64,000 bases of DNA, from positions 9,238,001 to 9,302,000 of the forward strand of contig NC_015957.1 in assembly GCF_000147815.2 (NCBI RefSeq). Direction: 5' to 3'. Positions 16,947 to 25,183 of this stretch are shown one piece after another; position 1 is the stretch's first letter; every line of letters starts with the position of its first letter. The notes under the pieces were generated by a model, which was not told the origin of the DNA, did not search any database, and was given only the letters and a program-made list of their open reading frames with translations. The stretch is from Streptomyces violaceusniger Tu 4113. Lineage in GTDB: Bacteria > Actinomycetota > Actinomycetes > Streptomycetales > Streptomycetaceae. A program made the position numbers and the translations under genes.

Positions 16947-19379
16947 CTAGCGGCCCGTCCTCACCCGGTCCCGCGCCATCTCCCCCTCTCCGCACATCCC
17001 GTCCTCGCCGTGAGACCCGTCCTCGCCGTGAGCCCCCTTCTCACCGCGAGGCCCGCGCTTGCCCCCGCACCGGCCGTCGGCCTCGCTGCCACTGGCGGCA
17101 TCCGTGCCGGTCCCGGCGCCTATGCCTATGCCGGTCCCGGCGTCCGTGCGGCTTCCGGCGGGAGTGGACTCCCCCTCGCTCAGCCCGAACCGGGTGTGCA
17201 GTCGGCGCAGCGGGCCAGGGGCCCACCAGGTGGCCCGGCCGGTCAGCTTCATCACCGCCGGCACCAGCAGACCGCGCACCACCATCGCGTCCATCAGCAC
17301 GGCCAGGGCGATACCCAGGCCCAGCATCTTGGTGTTGGTGACCCGCGAGGTGCCGATGCCCACCATCACCACGGCGAGGATCAGTGCCGCCGCCGTGATC
17401 AGGCCGCCGGTGCGCCGCAATCCGAACTCGACCGCCGCCTGATGGTCCCCGGTGCGGTCGTACTCCTCCTTGATCCGGGAGAGCAGAAAGACCCCGTAGT
17501 CCATGGAGAGCCCGAAGGCGACGCAGAACATCAGGACGGGCAGGGTGGTCTCGATATCGCCGGAGGTGGTGAAGGAGAGCGGCCCGGACAGATGCCCGTC
17601 CTGGAAGACCCACACCACCGCGCCGAACATCGCGGTCAGACTGAGCGCGTTGAGCAGCACCGCCTGAATCGGTATCAGCACGCTTCCGGTGAGCAGGAAG
17701 ACCAGCAACAGAGTGACGGCGACGATGATGGCGGCGGCCCAGGGCAGCCGGTCGCCTATGGAGTCCTTGGTGTCCACCAGGACGGCGGCGGTGCCGGTGA
17801 CCGAGGTGGTGAACGACGACTCCTGGGCGCGGATCGTCCGCACCAGGTCCTGGCTGGCGGCGTCCACGGCCTCCCCCTTGGGCAGCACGGTGATGCCGGC
17901 CGAGCCACCGGCCCGACGCGCGGCCTCCGCCGGCCCCGGCTCGGCCACCCGCCGCCCGTCCGTGAACCGGCCCGCCGGGCTGTCCACCCGCAGCACCTGG
18001 GGGAGGGCGGAGACCTTGGCGCTGTAGTCGGCGAGGGCCTTGGTGCCGGTGCCGCCCTCGGCGAGGACCTCCACCGCGCCCCCGGGACCGCCGGGGAACC
18101 CCTCCCGGATGTGCTGCTGCACCACATGGGACTCGGCGCTCGACGGCAATTGACGGTCGTCCGCGGTGCCGAACTCCACCCTCAGGAACGGCAGTCCCAG
18201 CGCGACCAGACCGGCGACGGTGGCCAGCGCGAACAGCGGGGCGCGCCGCATCACCAGCCGGGCGAGCCGCGCCCAGCCCGCTCCGGGCTCACCCTCGCGG
18301 GCCGGGCGGCCACGGCGCAGCAGCCGGGTGAGGTCGAGTGCGTTGACCCGGTCCCCCAGAAGGATGAGCGCCGCGGGCAGGACCACCAGGGCGGCGGTGG
18401 CGGCGATCAGCACCACCGCGATCCCCGCATAGGCGAAGGAGCGCAGGAAGTACTGCGGGAAGACGAGCATGGCGGAGAGCGAGGCGGCGACGGTCAGCGC
18501 CGAGAAGAGCACGGTGCGCCCGGCGGTGCGCAGCGTGGTCGCGACGGCGGGCAGCTTCTCGGCGCCCCGGCCCAGCTCCTCCCGGAAGCGGCGCACGATG
18601 AACAGGGCGTAGTCGATGGCGAGTCCGAGGCCGAGCGCGGTGGTCAGGTTCTGCGCGAAGACCGAGACATCGGTGAACTCGGTGAGCCCGCGCAGCACCG
18701 CGTCGGTGCCGAGGATGGCGATGATGCCGACGCCGAGCGGAAGCAGGGCGGCCACGGCGCTGCCGAAGACCATCACGAGCAGCACCAGGGTGATGGGCAG
18801 GGCGATCATCTCGGCCCGCAGCAGATCCTCCTGGATGGTGGTCTGCAGCTCATGGCGGACCGCGACCGTCCCGCCGACCGACACCTCGACCGGGCCATGG
18901 GCGCCGCGGTAATGGGGCGCTATGCGCTCCAGCGTCTTGCCGGCGGCGGACTCGTCGCCCACGATCCGCGCGGCGATGATCGCCTCGCCCCGGTCATGGG
19001 CCCGCAGCGAGGGCGCGCCGGTGGCCCAGTACGAGGTGACACCGGTGACCGTCTGCTCGCCCGAGAGCTTTTTGGCGAGGGCCCGGGCCTCGGCGGCGAC
19101 GGCCGGATCGTCCACGGTCTTCGGGCCGCTGTCGACAAGCAGGATCAGATTGGGCTGGGAGGCGGGGAAGCGCTTCTCCAGTGCCTTGGTGGCATACGAG
19201 GACTCGGCCGCCGGGTCCTCCCAGCCGCCGCTTCCCAGCCGGTCGGCGACCCCGCTCCCCGCCACGACGGCCAGCGCCGTGAAGAGCAGAGCGATCAGGA
19301 GGGACAGCCGCGGCCGCGCGGTGACCAGGCGCGTCCACCCCCCGATCCGGTCCCCGGGTGGGCGGTTGACATCGGTCAT
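16947..19379 (-). CDS. MMPL/RND-family membrane transporter
   Basis: An 810-residue protein with the MmpL pattern: one N-terminal helix (RPRLSLLIALLFTALAVVAG), a large outside loop (about 45-185), a block of helices (about 190-370) containing LGLGLAIDYALFIVRRF, a second outside loop, and a second helix block (about 520-720) with the matching GLSMDYGVFLLSRIKEEYD. The paired Asp-Tyr motifs mark the proton-relay helices. MmpL proteins export lipids or hydrophobic compounds. The last ~70 residues are low-complexity, with a HGEDGS-type repeat next to the stop. It is divergent from a TetR gene and so probably repressed by it. Confidence 0.9.
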   Translation of the reverse strand: MTDVNRPPGDRIGGWTRLVTARPRLSLLIALLFTALAVVAGSGVADRLGSGGWEDPAAESSYATKALEKRFPASQPNLILLVDSGPKTVDDPAVAAEARALAKKLSGEQTVTGVTSYWATGAPSLRAHDRGEAIIAARIVGDESAAGKTLERIAPHYRGAHGPVEVSVGGTVAVRHELQTTIQEDLLRAEMIALPITLVLLVMVFGSAVAALLPLGVGIIAILGTDAVLRGLTEFTDVSVFAQNLTTALGLGLAIDYALFIVRRFREELGRGAEKLPAVATTLRTAGRTVLFSALTVAASLSAMLVFPQYFLRSFAYAGIAVVLIAATAALVVLPAALILLGDRVNALDLTRLLRRGRPAREGEPGAGWARLARLVMRRAPLFALATVAGLVALGLPFLRVEFGTADDRQLPSSAESHVVQQHIREGFPGGPGGAVEVLAEGGTGTKALADYSAKVSALPQVLRVDSPAGRFTDGRRVAEPGPAEAARRAGGSAGITVLPKGEAVDAASQDLVRTIRAQESSFTTSVTGTAAVLVDTKDSIGDRLPWAAAIIVAVTLLLVFLLTGSVLIPIQAVLLNALSLTAMFGAVVWVFQDGHLSGPLSFTTSGDIETTLPVLMFCVAFGLSMDYGVFLLSRIKEEYDRTGDHQAAVEFGLRRTGGLITAAALILAVVMVGIGTSRVTNTKMLGLGIALAVLMDAMVVRGLLVPAVMKLTGRATWWAPGPLRRLHTRFGLSEGESTPAGSRTDAGTGIGIGAGTGTDAASGSEADGRCGGKRGPRGEKGAHGEDGSHGEDGMCGEGEMARDRVRTGR
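16998..17032. repeat. 18-bp in-frame tandem repeat near the MmpL 3' end
   Basis: CCCGTCCTCGCCGTGAG occurs at 16998-17014 and 17016-17032, one 18-bp period, giving consecutive HGEDG units in the C-terminal tail. Related acidic/glycine sequence surrounds it. Confidence 0.85.
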
Positions 19380-19465
19380 GGCGCGGTGTCCCCTTCATCT
19401 GTGCCCCATGCCGCCCCACATGTCCGAAGGCAGCACGGGTCGCTGATTACCATGGGCGGTAAACA

Positions 19466-19509
19466 CGAGCGACCGCTCGCGTTCCTCAAGAATGCGAGCG
19501 GGCGCTCGC
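19466..19509. promoter_or_regulatory. Paired palindromic operators between mmpL and tetR genes
   Basis: CGAGCGACCGCTCG (19466-19479) and GCGAGCGGGCGCTCGC (19494-19509) are two palindromes sharing the half site GCGAGCG/CGCTCGC, 29 bp apart centre to centre. They sit in the 166-bp divergent promoter region, as expected for TetR autoregulation and control of the transporter. Confidence 0.8.
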
Positions 19510-19545
19510 GTTTGTCAATCGAACACGGAGAGCCGGGGAAAACAG

Positions 19546-20205
19546 GTGAGCGAGAGCAAGGCGGACGAACGCGACGAAACGGCGAAGCCGCGCCGCAGAC
19601 AGGCGCGCGGTGAGCGCCGGATCCAGCAGTTGCTCGACGCGGCCGCCCATGTCTTCTGCCGCACCGGCTACACCTCGGCGAGCACCAACGCCATCGCCCG
19701 CGAGGCCGGGGTCTCCCCCGGCACGCTGTACCAGTTCTTCCCGAACAAGGAGGCCATCGCCGTCGAGCTCGGCGAGCGCCTCAACCGCCGGATGCTGGAG
19801 ACCCACGGGACGGTCTTCACGCCCGAAAACGTCGGACTGCCCCTCGGCGAGCTGCTCGACACGATCCTCGACCCGATGATCGAGTTCAATTGCGCGAATC
19901 CGGCCTTCCTGGCCCTGATCCAGTCCTCCGACGCACCGGGCCGGCTCCTCGAAGAACACGCCGAACTGCACGACTCGATCCAGGACCGCATCAGCGAGCT
20001 GATCGGCGTCCGCAACCCCGACCTCTCCCCCGAGCGCCGCGCCCACACCACCACCATGGCGTTCGCCCTGTTCAAGGCCGGACTGGCGCTGATCCTCGGT
20101 CATGAGGGCGCGGAACGGGAGGCGTACGTCGTGGAGTTGAAGACCGCCCTGTACGGCTATCTGGCCCCGGTGCTCGGCACCGAGGGAGTCAGCGCCCGCC
20201 CCTGA
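19546..20205 (+). CDS. TetR-family regulator, likely repressor of the divergent transporter
   Basis: A 219-residue protein from GTG 19546, chosen because the frame upstream overlaps the operators and GGGGA precedes the GTG. The N-terminal HTH is at about 20-70 (IQQLLDAAAHVFCRTGY, TNAIAREAGVSPGTLYQFF, PNKEAIAVEL). The rest is a helical ligand-binding domain of ordinary TetR size. Ligand unknown; context suggests a substrate of the MmpL pump. Confidence 0.85.
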   Translation: MSESKADERDETAKPRRRQARGERRIQQLLDAAAHVFCRTGYTSASTNAIAREAGVSPGTLYQFFPNKEAIAVELGERLNRRMLETHGTVFTPENVGLPLGELLDTILDPMIEFNCANPAFLALIQSSDAPGRLLEEHAELHDSIQDRISELIGVRNPDLSPERRAHTTTMAFALFKAGLALILGHEGAEREAYVVELKTALYGYLAPVLGTEGVSARP

Positions 20206-20325
20206 CCCCCGCGCCACACCCTCTCCACCCACCCCTCCCCCGCCCCTCACCCCGCCCGGACCGGGGAAGAGTGCGCGCGGGCGCGGCCCACCCGTCACGG
20301 ACCGGCGCACCACCGGCTTCCATCG

Positions 20326-20342
20326 ATACCCCCTAGGGGTAT
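20326..20342. promoter_or_regulatory. CsoR-type copper operator overlapping the copZ promoter
   Basis: ATACCCCCTAGGGGTAT has perfect 7-bp arms (ATACCCC/GGGGTAT) around CTA, the form of CsoR operators in actinobacteria. It overlaps the likely -10 (TATAAA, 20340-20345), so Cu-free CsoR would block transcription. No csoR gene is in the window. Confidence 0.8.
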
Positions 20343-20428
20343 AAAGTGGGGATCGTCAGGAGACGCTGAAGCATTCCGGCGCCTCCTGCGCACCGACCGT
20401 CACGCTCACCCCACACAGGAGAAACCCC

Positions 20429-20656
20429 ATGAGCTCCGAGGCTGTCACCACCGTCTACCAGGTGACCGGCATGACCTGCGGCCACTGCGAAGGCGCGGTC
20501 TCCGAGGAGATCGGCGCCCTCGACGGCGTCACCTCCGTCAAGGCCGTGGCGTCCACCGGGCAGGTCACCGTGATCTCGGCCGCTCCGCTGGACGACGAGA
20601 CCGTCCGCGCCGCCGTGGACGAGGCGGGCTACGAGCTCACCGGCCGGGCGGCCTGA
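20429..20656 (+). CDS. copZ: Copper chaperone CopZ (heavy-metal-associated domain)
   Basis: A 75-residue single-domain metallochaperone. The Cu(I)-binding motif is GMTCGHC (Cys17 and Cys20), followed by the standard beta-alpha-beta pattern GVTSVKAVASTGQVTVIS and EAGYEL. It would carry Cu(I) in the cytosol to the CopA encoded next. AGGAGA lies 8 nt upstream of ATG. The gene follows the CsoR-type operator by about 90 nt and precedes copA by 87 nt, with a hairpin in between. Confidence 0.92.
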   Translation: MSSEAVTTVYQVTGMTCGHCEGAVSEEIGALDGVTSVKAVASTGQVTVISAAPLDDETVRAAVDEAGYELTGRAA

Positions 20657-20677
20657 GCCAGCCCCCACCAAACCTCC

Positions 20678-20722
20678 GCCGGACCGTACCGCCCTGCTCA
20701 TACAGTCGCCGTACGGTCCGGC
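20678..20722 (+). terminator. Intercistronic hairpin between copZ and copA
   Basis: GCCGGACCGTAC (20678-20689) pairs perfectly with GTACGGTCCGGC (20711-20722) across a 21-nt loop, followed by a C/T-rich stretch. It may attenuate or process the copZ-copA transcript so that the chaperone exceeds the pump. That role is inference. Confidence 0.7.
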
Positions 20723-20743
20723 CCTCCTCCCAGGAGACCAGAC

Positions 20744-23107
20744 ATGACCAGCACGGCACCCCCCGCCGGGACCGCCCCCGACACCACGGCGACGACCGGC
20801 GGGCCCTCACAGGTCCAGCTCGCCATCGGCGGTATGACCTGTGCGTCCTGCGCCGCGCGCATCGAGAAGAAGCTCAACCGCCTCGACGGCGTCACCGCCA
20901 CGGTGAACTTCGCCACCGAGAAGGCCAAGGTGTCCTACGGCGCGGGGATCGAGGTCGCCGACCTGATCGCCACCGTCGTCAAAACCGGGTACACCGCCGA
21001 GGAACCGCGCCCCGCCGTGCCCGAGCCCCGCATCCCCGGGGACGCCGGCGCACCGGGGACCGACCGGCACGGTGAGGCCGGACCGGACCCCCTGCGCCAC
21101 CGCATGCTCGTCTCCCTCGCCCTGTCCCTGCCCGTCGTGGTGCTGGCGATGGTGCCGTCGCTGCAGTTCGACAACTGGCAGTGGCTCTCGCTCACCCTCG
21201 CCGCGCCGGTCGTCGTCTGGGGCGGCGCGCCCTTCCACAAGGCCGCCTGGACGGGCGTCCGGCACGGCGCGGCCACCATGGACACCCTGGTCTCCATCGG
21301 CACTCTCGCGGCCCTCGGCTGGTCCCTGTGGGCGCTGTTCTTCGGCGACGCGGGCATGCCGGGAATGCGCCACGGCTTCGATCTCACCGTCTCCCGGGCC
21401 GACGGGTCGTCCTCGATCTACCTGGAGGCGGCCGCCGGGGTGACCACCCTCATCCTGCTGGGCCGCTTCCTCGAGGCGAAGTCCAAGCGGCGGGCGGGCG
21501 CGGCGCTGCGCGCGCTGCTGGAGCTCGGCGCCAAGGACGTGGCCGTACTGCGGTACGAGGGGGGCGAGCGCGAAGCGCTCCCGGTTGAGGGCGGTGCTGG
21601 GCGACGGGCTGGGCATGAGGTGCGCATCCCGGTCGCCGAGCTGGCGGTCGGCGACCGCTTCGTGGTGCGCCCCGGCGAGAAGATCGCCACCGACGGCACG
21701 GTGGTCGAGGGCTCCTCCGCCGTGGACGTCTCGATGCTGACCGGCGAATCGGTGCCGGTGGACGTGGTGGCCGGCGACACGGTGGCGGGCGCGACCGTCA
21801 ACACGGCGGGCCGGATCGTGGTCGAGGCCACCCGCGTGGGCGCGGACACCCAGCTCTCCCGCATGGCCAAGCTGGTCGAGGACGCGCAGAACGGCAAGGC
21901 CGAGGTGCAGCGGCTCGCCGACCGGGTCTCGGGGATCTTCGTGCCCATCGTGCTGCTGATCGCCGTCGGCACCCTGCTGGGCTGGCTGCTCACCACGGGT
22001 GAGACGGCCGCCGCCTTCACCGCGGCCGTGGCCGTCCTGATCATCGCCTGCCCCTGCGCCCTGGGCCTGGCCACGCCGACCGCGCTCATGGTCGGCACCG
22101 GCCGCGGCGCCCAGCTCGGCATCCTCATCAAAGGCCCCGAGGTGCTGGAGTCGACCCGCCGGGTGGACACCGTCGTCCTGGACAAGACCGGCACGGTGAC
22201 GGCCGGACAGATGCGGCTGCGCGGGGCCGTCACGGCGCCCGGTGTGGACGAGGAGGAGCTGCTGCGGCTCGCGGGCGCCCTGGAGCATGCCTCGGAGCAC
22301 CCGATCGCGCGCGCCATCGCGGACGGCGCGGCCGAGCGGATCGGCGACCTCCCGACGCCCGCGGACTTCCGGTCCGAGCCCGGCCTCGGCGTCCGGGGCA
22401 CGGTGGACGGTCACGCGGTCCTGGTCGGCCGCGAGAAGCTGCTCGGCGCATGGGCCATCGAACTGCCCGAGGAGCTGGCGGCCGCCAAGGCGGCGGCCGA
22501 GTCGGAGGGGCGGACGGCGGTCGCGGTGGCCTGGGACGGTAAGGCGCGCGGCGTCCTCCTGGTGGCCGACGCCATCAAGGAGACCAGCGCCGAGGCGGTC
22601 GCCCAGTTGCGGGCGCTCGGCCTCACCCCGGTACTGCTGACCGGCGACAACAGGCTCGTCGCCGAGGCGGTGGCCCGCGAGGTCGGCATCGACGATGTCA
22701 TCGCCGAGGTGCTGCCACAGGACAAGGTGGACGTCGTGAAGCGGCTCCAGGGCGAGGGCCGTACGGTCGCCATGGTGGGCGACGGGGTCAACGACGCGGC
22801 CGCCCTCGCCACCGCCGACCTCGGGCTCGCGATGGGCACGGGTACGGACGCGGCCATCGAGTCCGGGGATCTGACACTGGTCCGGGGCGACCTGCGGGTG
22901 GCGGCGGACGCGATCCGGCTGGCGCGCCGGACGCTCGGCACCATCAAGGGCAACCTTTTCTGGGCCTTCGGCTACAACGTCGCCGCGCTGCCGCTCGCGG
23001 CGGCCGGACTGCTGAACCCTATGATCGCGGGAGCGGCCATGGCGTTCTCGTCCGTGTTCGTGGTGACGAACAGTCTGCGACTGCGGGCCTTCACAGCGTC
23101 CACATAG
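20744..23107 (+). CDS. copA: Cu(I)-exporting P1B-type ATPase CopA
   Basis: A 787-residue copper pump of the cytoplasmic membrane. Domains in order: one N-terminal heavy-metal domain (GMTCASC, Cys33 and Cys36), paired membrane helices (about 120-180 and 190-265), the A-domain with TGES (residues about 337-340), the intramembrane copper motif CPC (Cys436, Cys438), the phosphorylated Asp480 in DKTGT, the HP motif in SEHPIARAI, and the hinge [11 protein letters not shown] loop insert around 270-300 ([18 protein letters not shown]) is longer than usual. It follows copZ, and a clear terminator lies downstream. Confidence 0.95.
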   Translation: MTSTAPPAGTAPDTTATTGGPSQVQLAIGGMTCASCAARIEKKLNRLDGVTATVNFATEKAKVSYGAGIEVADLIATVVKTGYTAEEPRPAVPEPRIPGDAGAPGTDRHGEAGPDPLRHRMLVSLALSLPVVVLAMVPSLQFDNWQWLSLTLAAPVVVWGGAPFHKAAWTGVRHGAATMDTLVSIGTLAALGWSLWALFFGDAGMPGMRHGFDLTVSRADGSSSIYLEAAAGVTTLILLGRFLEAKSKRRAGAALRALLELGAKDVAVLRYEGGEREALPVEGGAGRRAGHEVRIPVAELAVGDRFVVRPGEKIATDGTVVEGSSAVDVSMLTGESVPVDVVAGDTVAGATVNTAGRIVVEATRVGADTQLSRMAKLVEDAQNGKAEVQRLADRVSGIFVPIVLLIAVGTLLGWLLTTGETAAAFTAAVAVLIIACPCALGLATPTALMVGTGRGAQLGILIKGPEVLESTRRVDTVVLDKTGTVTAGQMRLRGAVTAPGVDEEELLRLAGALEHASEHPIARAIADGAAERIGDLPTPADFRSEPGLGVRGTVDGHAVLVGREKLLGAWAIELPEELAAAKAAAESEGRTAVAVAWDGKARGVLLVADAIKETSAEAVAQLRALGLTPVLLTGDNRLVAEAVAREVGIDDVIAEVLPQDKVDVVKRLQGEGRTVAMVGDGVNDAAALATADLGLAMGTGTDAAIESGDLTLVRGDLRVAADAIRLARRTLGTIKGNLFWAFGYNVAALPLAAAGLLNPMIAGAAMAFSSVFVVTNSLRLRAFTAST

Positions 23108-23147
23108 ATTCACCAAGTCCCCATAAGCCGCACAACACCCATACAGC

Positions 23148-23184
23148 AGAGCCTCGATCTTCAAATCGAGGCTCTTGCCCTTTT
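23148..23184 (+). terminator. Rho-independent terminator of copA
   Basis: AGAGCCTCGAT (23148-23158) and ATCGAGGCTCT (23165-23175) form a perfect 11-bp stem with a 6-nt loop, followed by a short T run (TTTT at 23181-23184). It is 40 nt after the copA stop. Confidence 0.92.
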
Positions 23185-23503
23185 ATGGCCCATATGGCAA
23201 GAGACGCAGATCACATACAACCCAACGTAACCATCGAGGGGGGTCGCGAGTCTAATGGGACGGTGGGGATTCGTCTTGGGGGACGTATCCCGCTACGCGT
23301 AGCCGGGACGACGTACTCGGGGAGCTTTGAGCGGCCCTCCCGTAGGTACGCGTCCCGGCGGATCGCGGACCATACGGCCCGCAAGGGCCCGTGGACACCC
23401 GGCCGGATCCCGTGGGGGGAATCCGCTCCGGGGCAAGGGAAGCGCCCCGCTCCGGCCCGTGGGGGGATCGGAAGCGGGGCGCTTCTGGCACCCCCATTTT
23501 TGG
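23185..23503. other. Non-coding spacer with a 13-bp hairpin
   Basis: No gene is supported here. GAAGCGCCCCGCT (23439-23451) pairs perfectly with AGCGGGGCGCTTC (23473-23485) around a 21-nt loop, and a T run follows at 23497. The palindrome GCTACGCGTAGC lies near 23292. Apparent open frames across this stretch are compositional. Confidence 0.6.
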
Positions 23504-23653
23504 GGCTCGGTTCGCCTCCGGGGCGCAAAAGCCTGTGTCGACGGTCGACGTGCTCGGTCGCTCGTTCCTCGCTCCCTGCGCGCGTCTCCCTTTCGACACA
23601 GGCGCGCCCCTTCGGCTCGCCCCCAGCTACCGCTGGGAGGTGCCCCCGGCCGG
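23504..23653. repeat. Copy 2 of the dispersed structured repeat, downstream of citrate synthase
   Basis: This is the second copy of the element at 9460-9611. The stem is GGGGCGC (23520-23526) plus GCCTGTGTCGA (23531-23541), pairing with TCGACACAGGC (23593-23603) plus GCGCCCC (23604-23610). The 4-nt bulge is AAAA. CCCAGC/GCTGGG follows. The stem differs from copy 1 at three positions, and each is matched on the opposite arm. Confidence 0.9.
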
Positions 23654-23699
23654 AAGACCCCATGGGGCGGATGCGCGAAGGTGCCCGGCTCAAATACAA

Positions 23700-23728
23700 G
23701 TGCCCCCGACCTATCAGGACGGGGGCAC
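23700..23728 (-). terminator. Rho-independent terminator of citrate synthase
   Basis: On the minus strand, GTGCCCCCG (23728-23720) pairs with CGGGGGCAC (23708-23700), followed by TTGTATTT. It begins 15 nt after the gltA stop. Confidence 0.88.
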
Positions 23729-23742
23729 CGGAGAAGCGAAGG

Positions 23743-25032
23743 TCAGCGCTCCTCGACCGGCACGAAGTCGCGCTCGACGACGCCCGTGTAGATCTGGCGC
23801 GGGCGGCCGATGCGGGAGCCCGGCTCCTTGATCATCTCGTGCCACTGGGCGATCCAGCCCGGCAGCCGGCCGAGCGCGAACAGCACGGTGAACATCTCGG
23901 TCGGGAAGCCCATCGCCCGGTAGATCAGACCGGTGTAGAAGTCCACGTTCGGGTAGAGCTTGCGCTCGACGAAGTAGTCGTCCGCGAGGGCGTGCTCTTC
24001 CAGCTTGAGCGCGATGTCGAGCAGCTCGTCGGACTTGCCGAGCGCGGAGAGGACGTCGTGCGCCGCCGACTTGATGATCTTCGCCCGGGGGTCGAAGTTC
24101 TTGTAGACGCGGTGCCCGAAGCCCATGAGCTTCACGCCGTCTTCCTTGTTCTTCACCTTGCGGATGAAGGTGTCGACGTCGCCGCCCGAAGCCTGGATGC
24201 CCTCGAGCATCTCCAGCACGGACTGGTTGGCGCCGCCGTGCAGGGGGCCCCACAGCGCGTTGATGCCCGCCGAGATGGAGGCGAACATGTTGGCCTGCGA
24301 GGAGCCGACCAGCCGGACCGTGGAGGTCGAACAGTTCTGCTCGTGGTCGGCGTGCAGAATCAGCAGCTTGTCGAGCGCGGAGACCACGGTCGGGTCGAGG
24401 TCGTACTCCTGCGCGGGGACCGAGAAGGTCATCCGGAGGAAGTTCTCGACATAGCCCAGGTCATTGCGCGGGTAGACAAAGGGGTGGCCGACCGACTTCT
24501 TGTACGCATACGCGGCAATGGTCGGCAGCTTGGCCAGCAGCCGGATCGTCGAGAGGTTGCGCTGCTTCTCGTCGAACGGGTTATGGCTGTCCTGGTAGAA
24601 GGTCGACAGCGCGCTGACCACGGAGGACAGCATCGCCATCGGATGGGCGTCCCGCGGGAAACCGTCATAGAACCGCTTGACGTCTTCATGCAGGAGCGTG
24701 TGGCGGGTGATCTCCCCACGGAAGGCCGCCAGTTCATCGACGGTCGGCAGCTCCCCGTTGATCAGCAGGAAGGCGGTCTCCAGGAAGGAGGCACGCTCCG
24801 CAAGCTGCTCGATCGGGTAGCCGCGGTATCGCAGGATGCCCTGCTCACCGTCCAGATAGGTGATCGCGGATTTGTACGCGGCGGTGTTGCCGTAACCGGA
24901 ATCCAGGGTCACCAGACCGGTCTGGGCGCGCAGCTTGCCGATATCGAAGCCCTTGTCGCCGACGGTGCTGTCGACCACCGGGTAGGTGTATTCGCCGTCC
25001 CCGTACCGCAGTACTACAGAGTTGTCGCTCAC
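23743..25032 (-). CDS. gltA: Citrate synthase
   Basis: A 429-residue TCA-cycle enzyme condensing oxaloacetate with acetyl-CoA. GTG 25032 is chosen because GAGGG precedes it and VSDNSVVLRYGDGEYTYPV is the usual N-terminus; the frame extends upstream to 25209 without support. Family motifs are GILRYRGYPIEQLAE, LILHADHEQNCSTSTVR, the active-site region GPLHGGANQSVLEML (catalytic His), GFGHRVYKNFDPRA (second His/Arg) and the C-terminal WHEMIKEPGSRIGRPRQIY. It is a type I bacterial enzyme. A terminator lies directly downstream. Confidence 0.96.
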   Translation of the reverse strand: MSDNSVVLRYGDGEYTYPVVDSTVGDKGFDIGKLRAQTGLVTLDSGYGNTAAYKSAITYLDGEQGILRYRGYPIEQLAERASFLETAFLLINGELPTVDELAAFRGEITRHTLLHEDVKRFYDGFPRDAHPMAMLSSVVSALSTFYQDSHNPFDEKQRNLSTIRLLAKLPTIAAYAYKKSVGHPFVYPRNDLGYVENFLRMTFSVPAQEYDLDPTVVSALDKLLILHADHEQNCSTSTVRLVGSSQANMFASISAGINALWGPLHGGANQSVLEMLEGIQASGGDVDTFIRKVKNKEDGVKLMGFGHRVYKNFDPRAKIIKSAAHDVLSALGKSDELLDIALKLEEHALADDYFVERKLYPNVDFYTGLIYRAMGFPTEMFTVLFALGRLPGWIAQWHEMIKEPGSRIGRPRQIYTGVVERDFVPVEER

Positions 25033-25140
25033 GTCATCCCTCACCGACGTCTGGTTCTCTTCCTCGAGGTGCCCTGACTCCCCCCACCTTCCCCTACTCG
25101 GGTAGAGAACGTGCACTCGGGGTCGGCTGAAGAGCCTTTT

Positions 25141-25159
25141 GGCGGCACTCAGTGCCGCC
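25141..25159 (-). terminator. Short hairpin downstream of the helicase gene
   Basis: GGCGGCACT and AGTGCCGCC form a 9-bp inverted repeat around a single C, 25 nt past the recD2 stop. There is no U-tract in the helicase direction. A weak terminator or a gltA upstream-region element are both possible. Confidence 0.5.
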
Positions 25160-25183
25160 TTCACGGCCATCCTGCCCCGATCG

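Noticed and set aside
16597..16950. A 117-residue frame in the spacer before mmpL
   Set aside because: The product is Pro/Arg/Ser-rich with no hydrophobic core or domain, and it overlaps the mmpL 3' end. Likely compositional.
23211..23699. Open frames on both strands between copA and gltA
   Set aside because: They run through the structured repeat and hairpins and encode Arg/Pro-rich sequence. Non-coding DNA is the better explanation.
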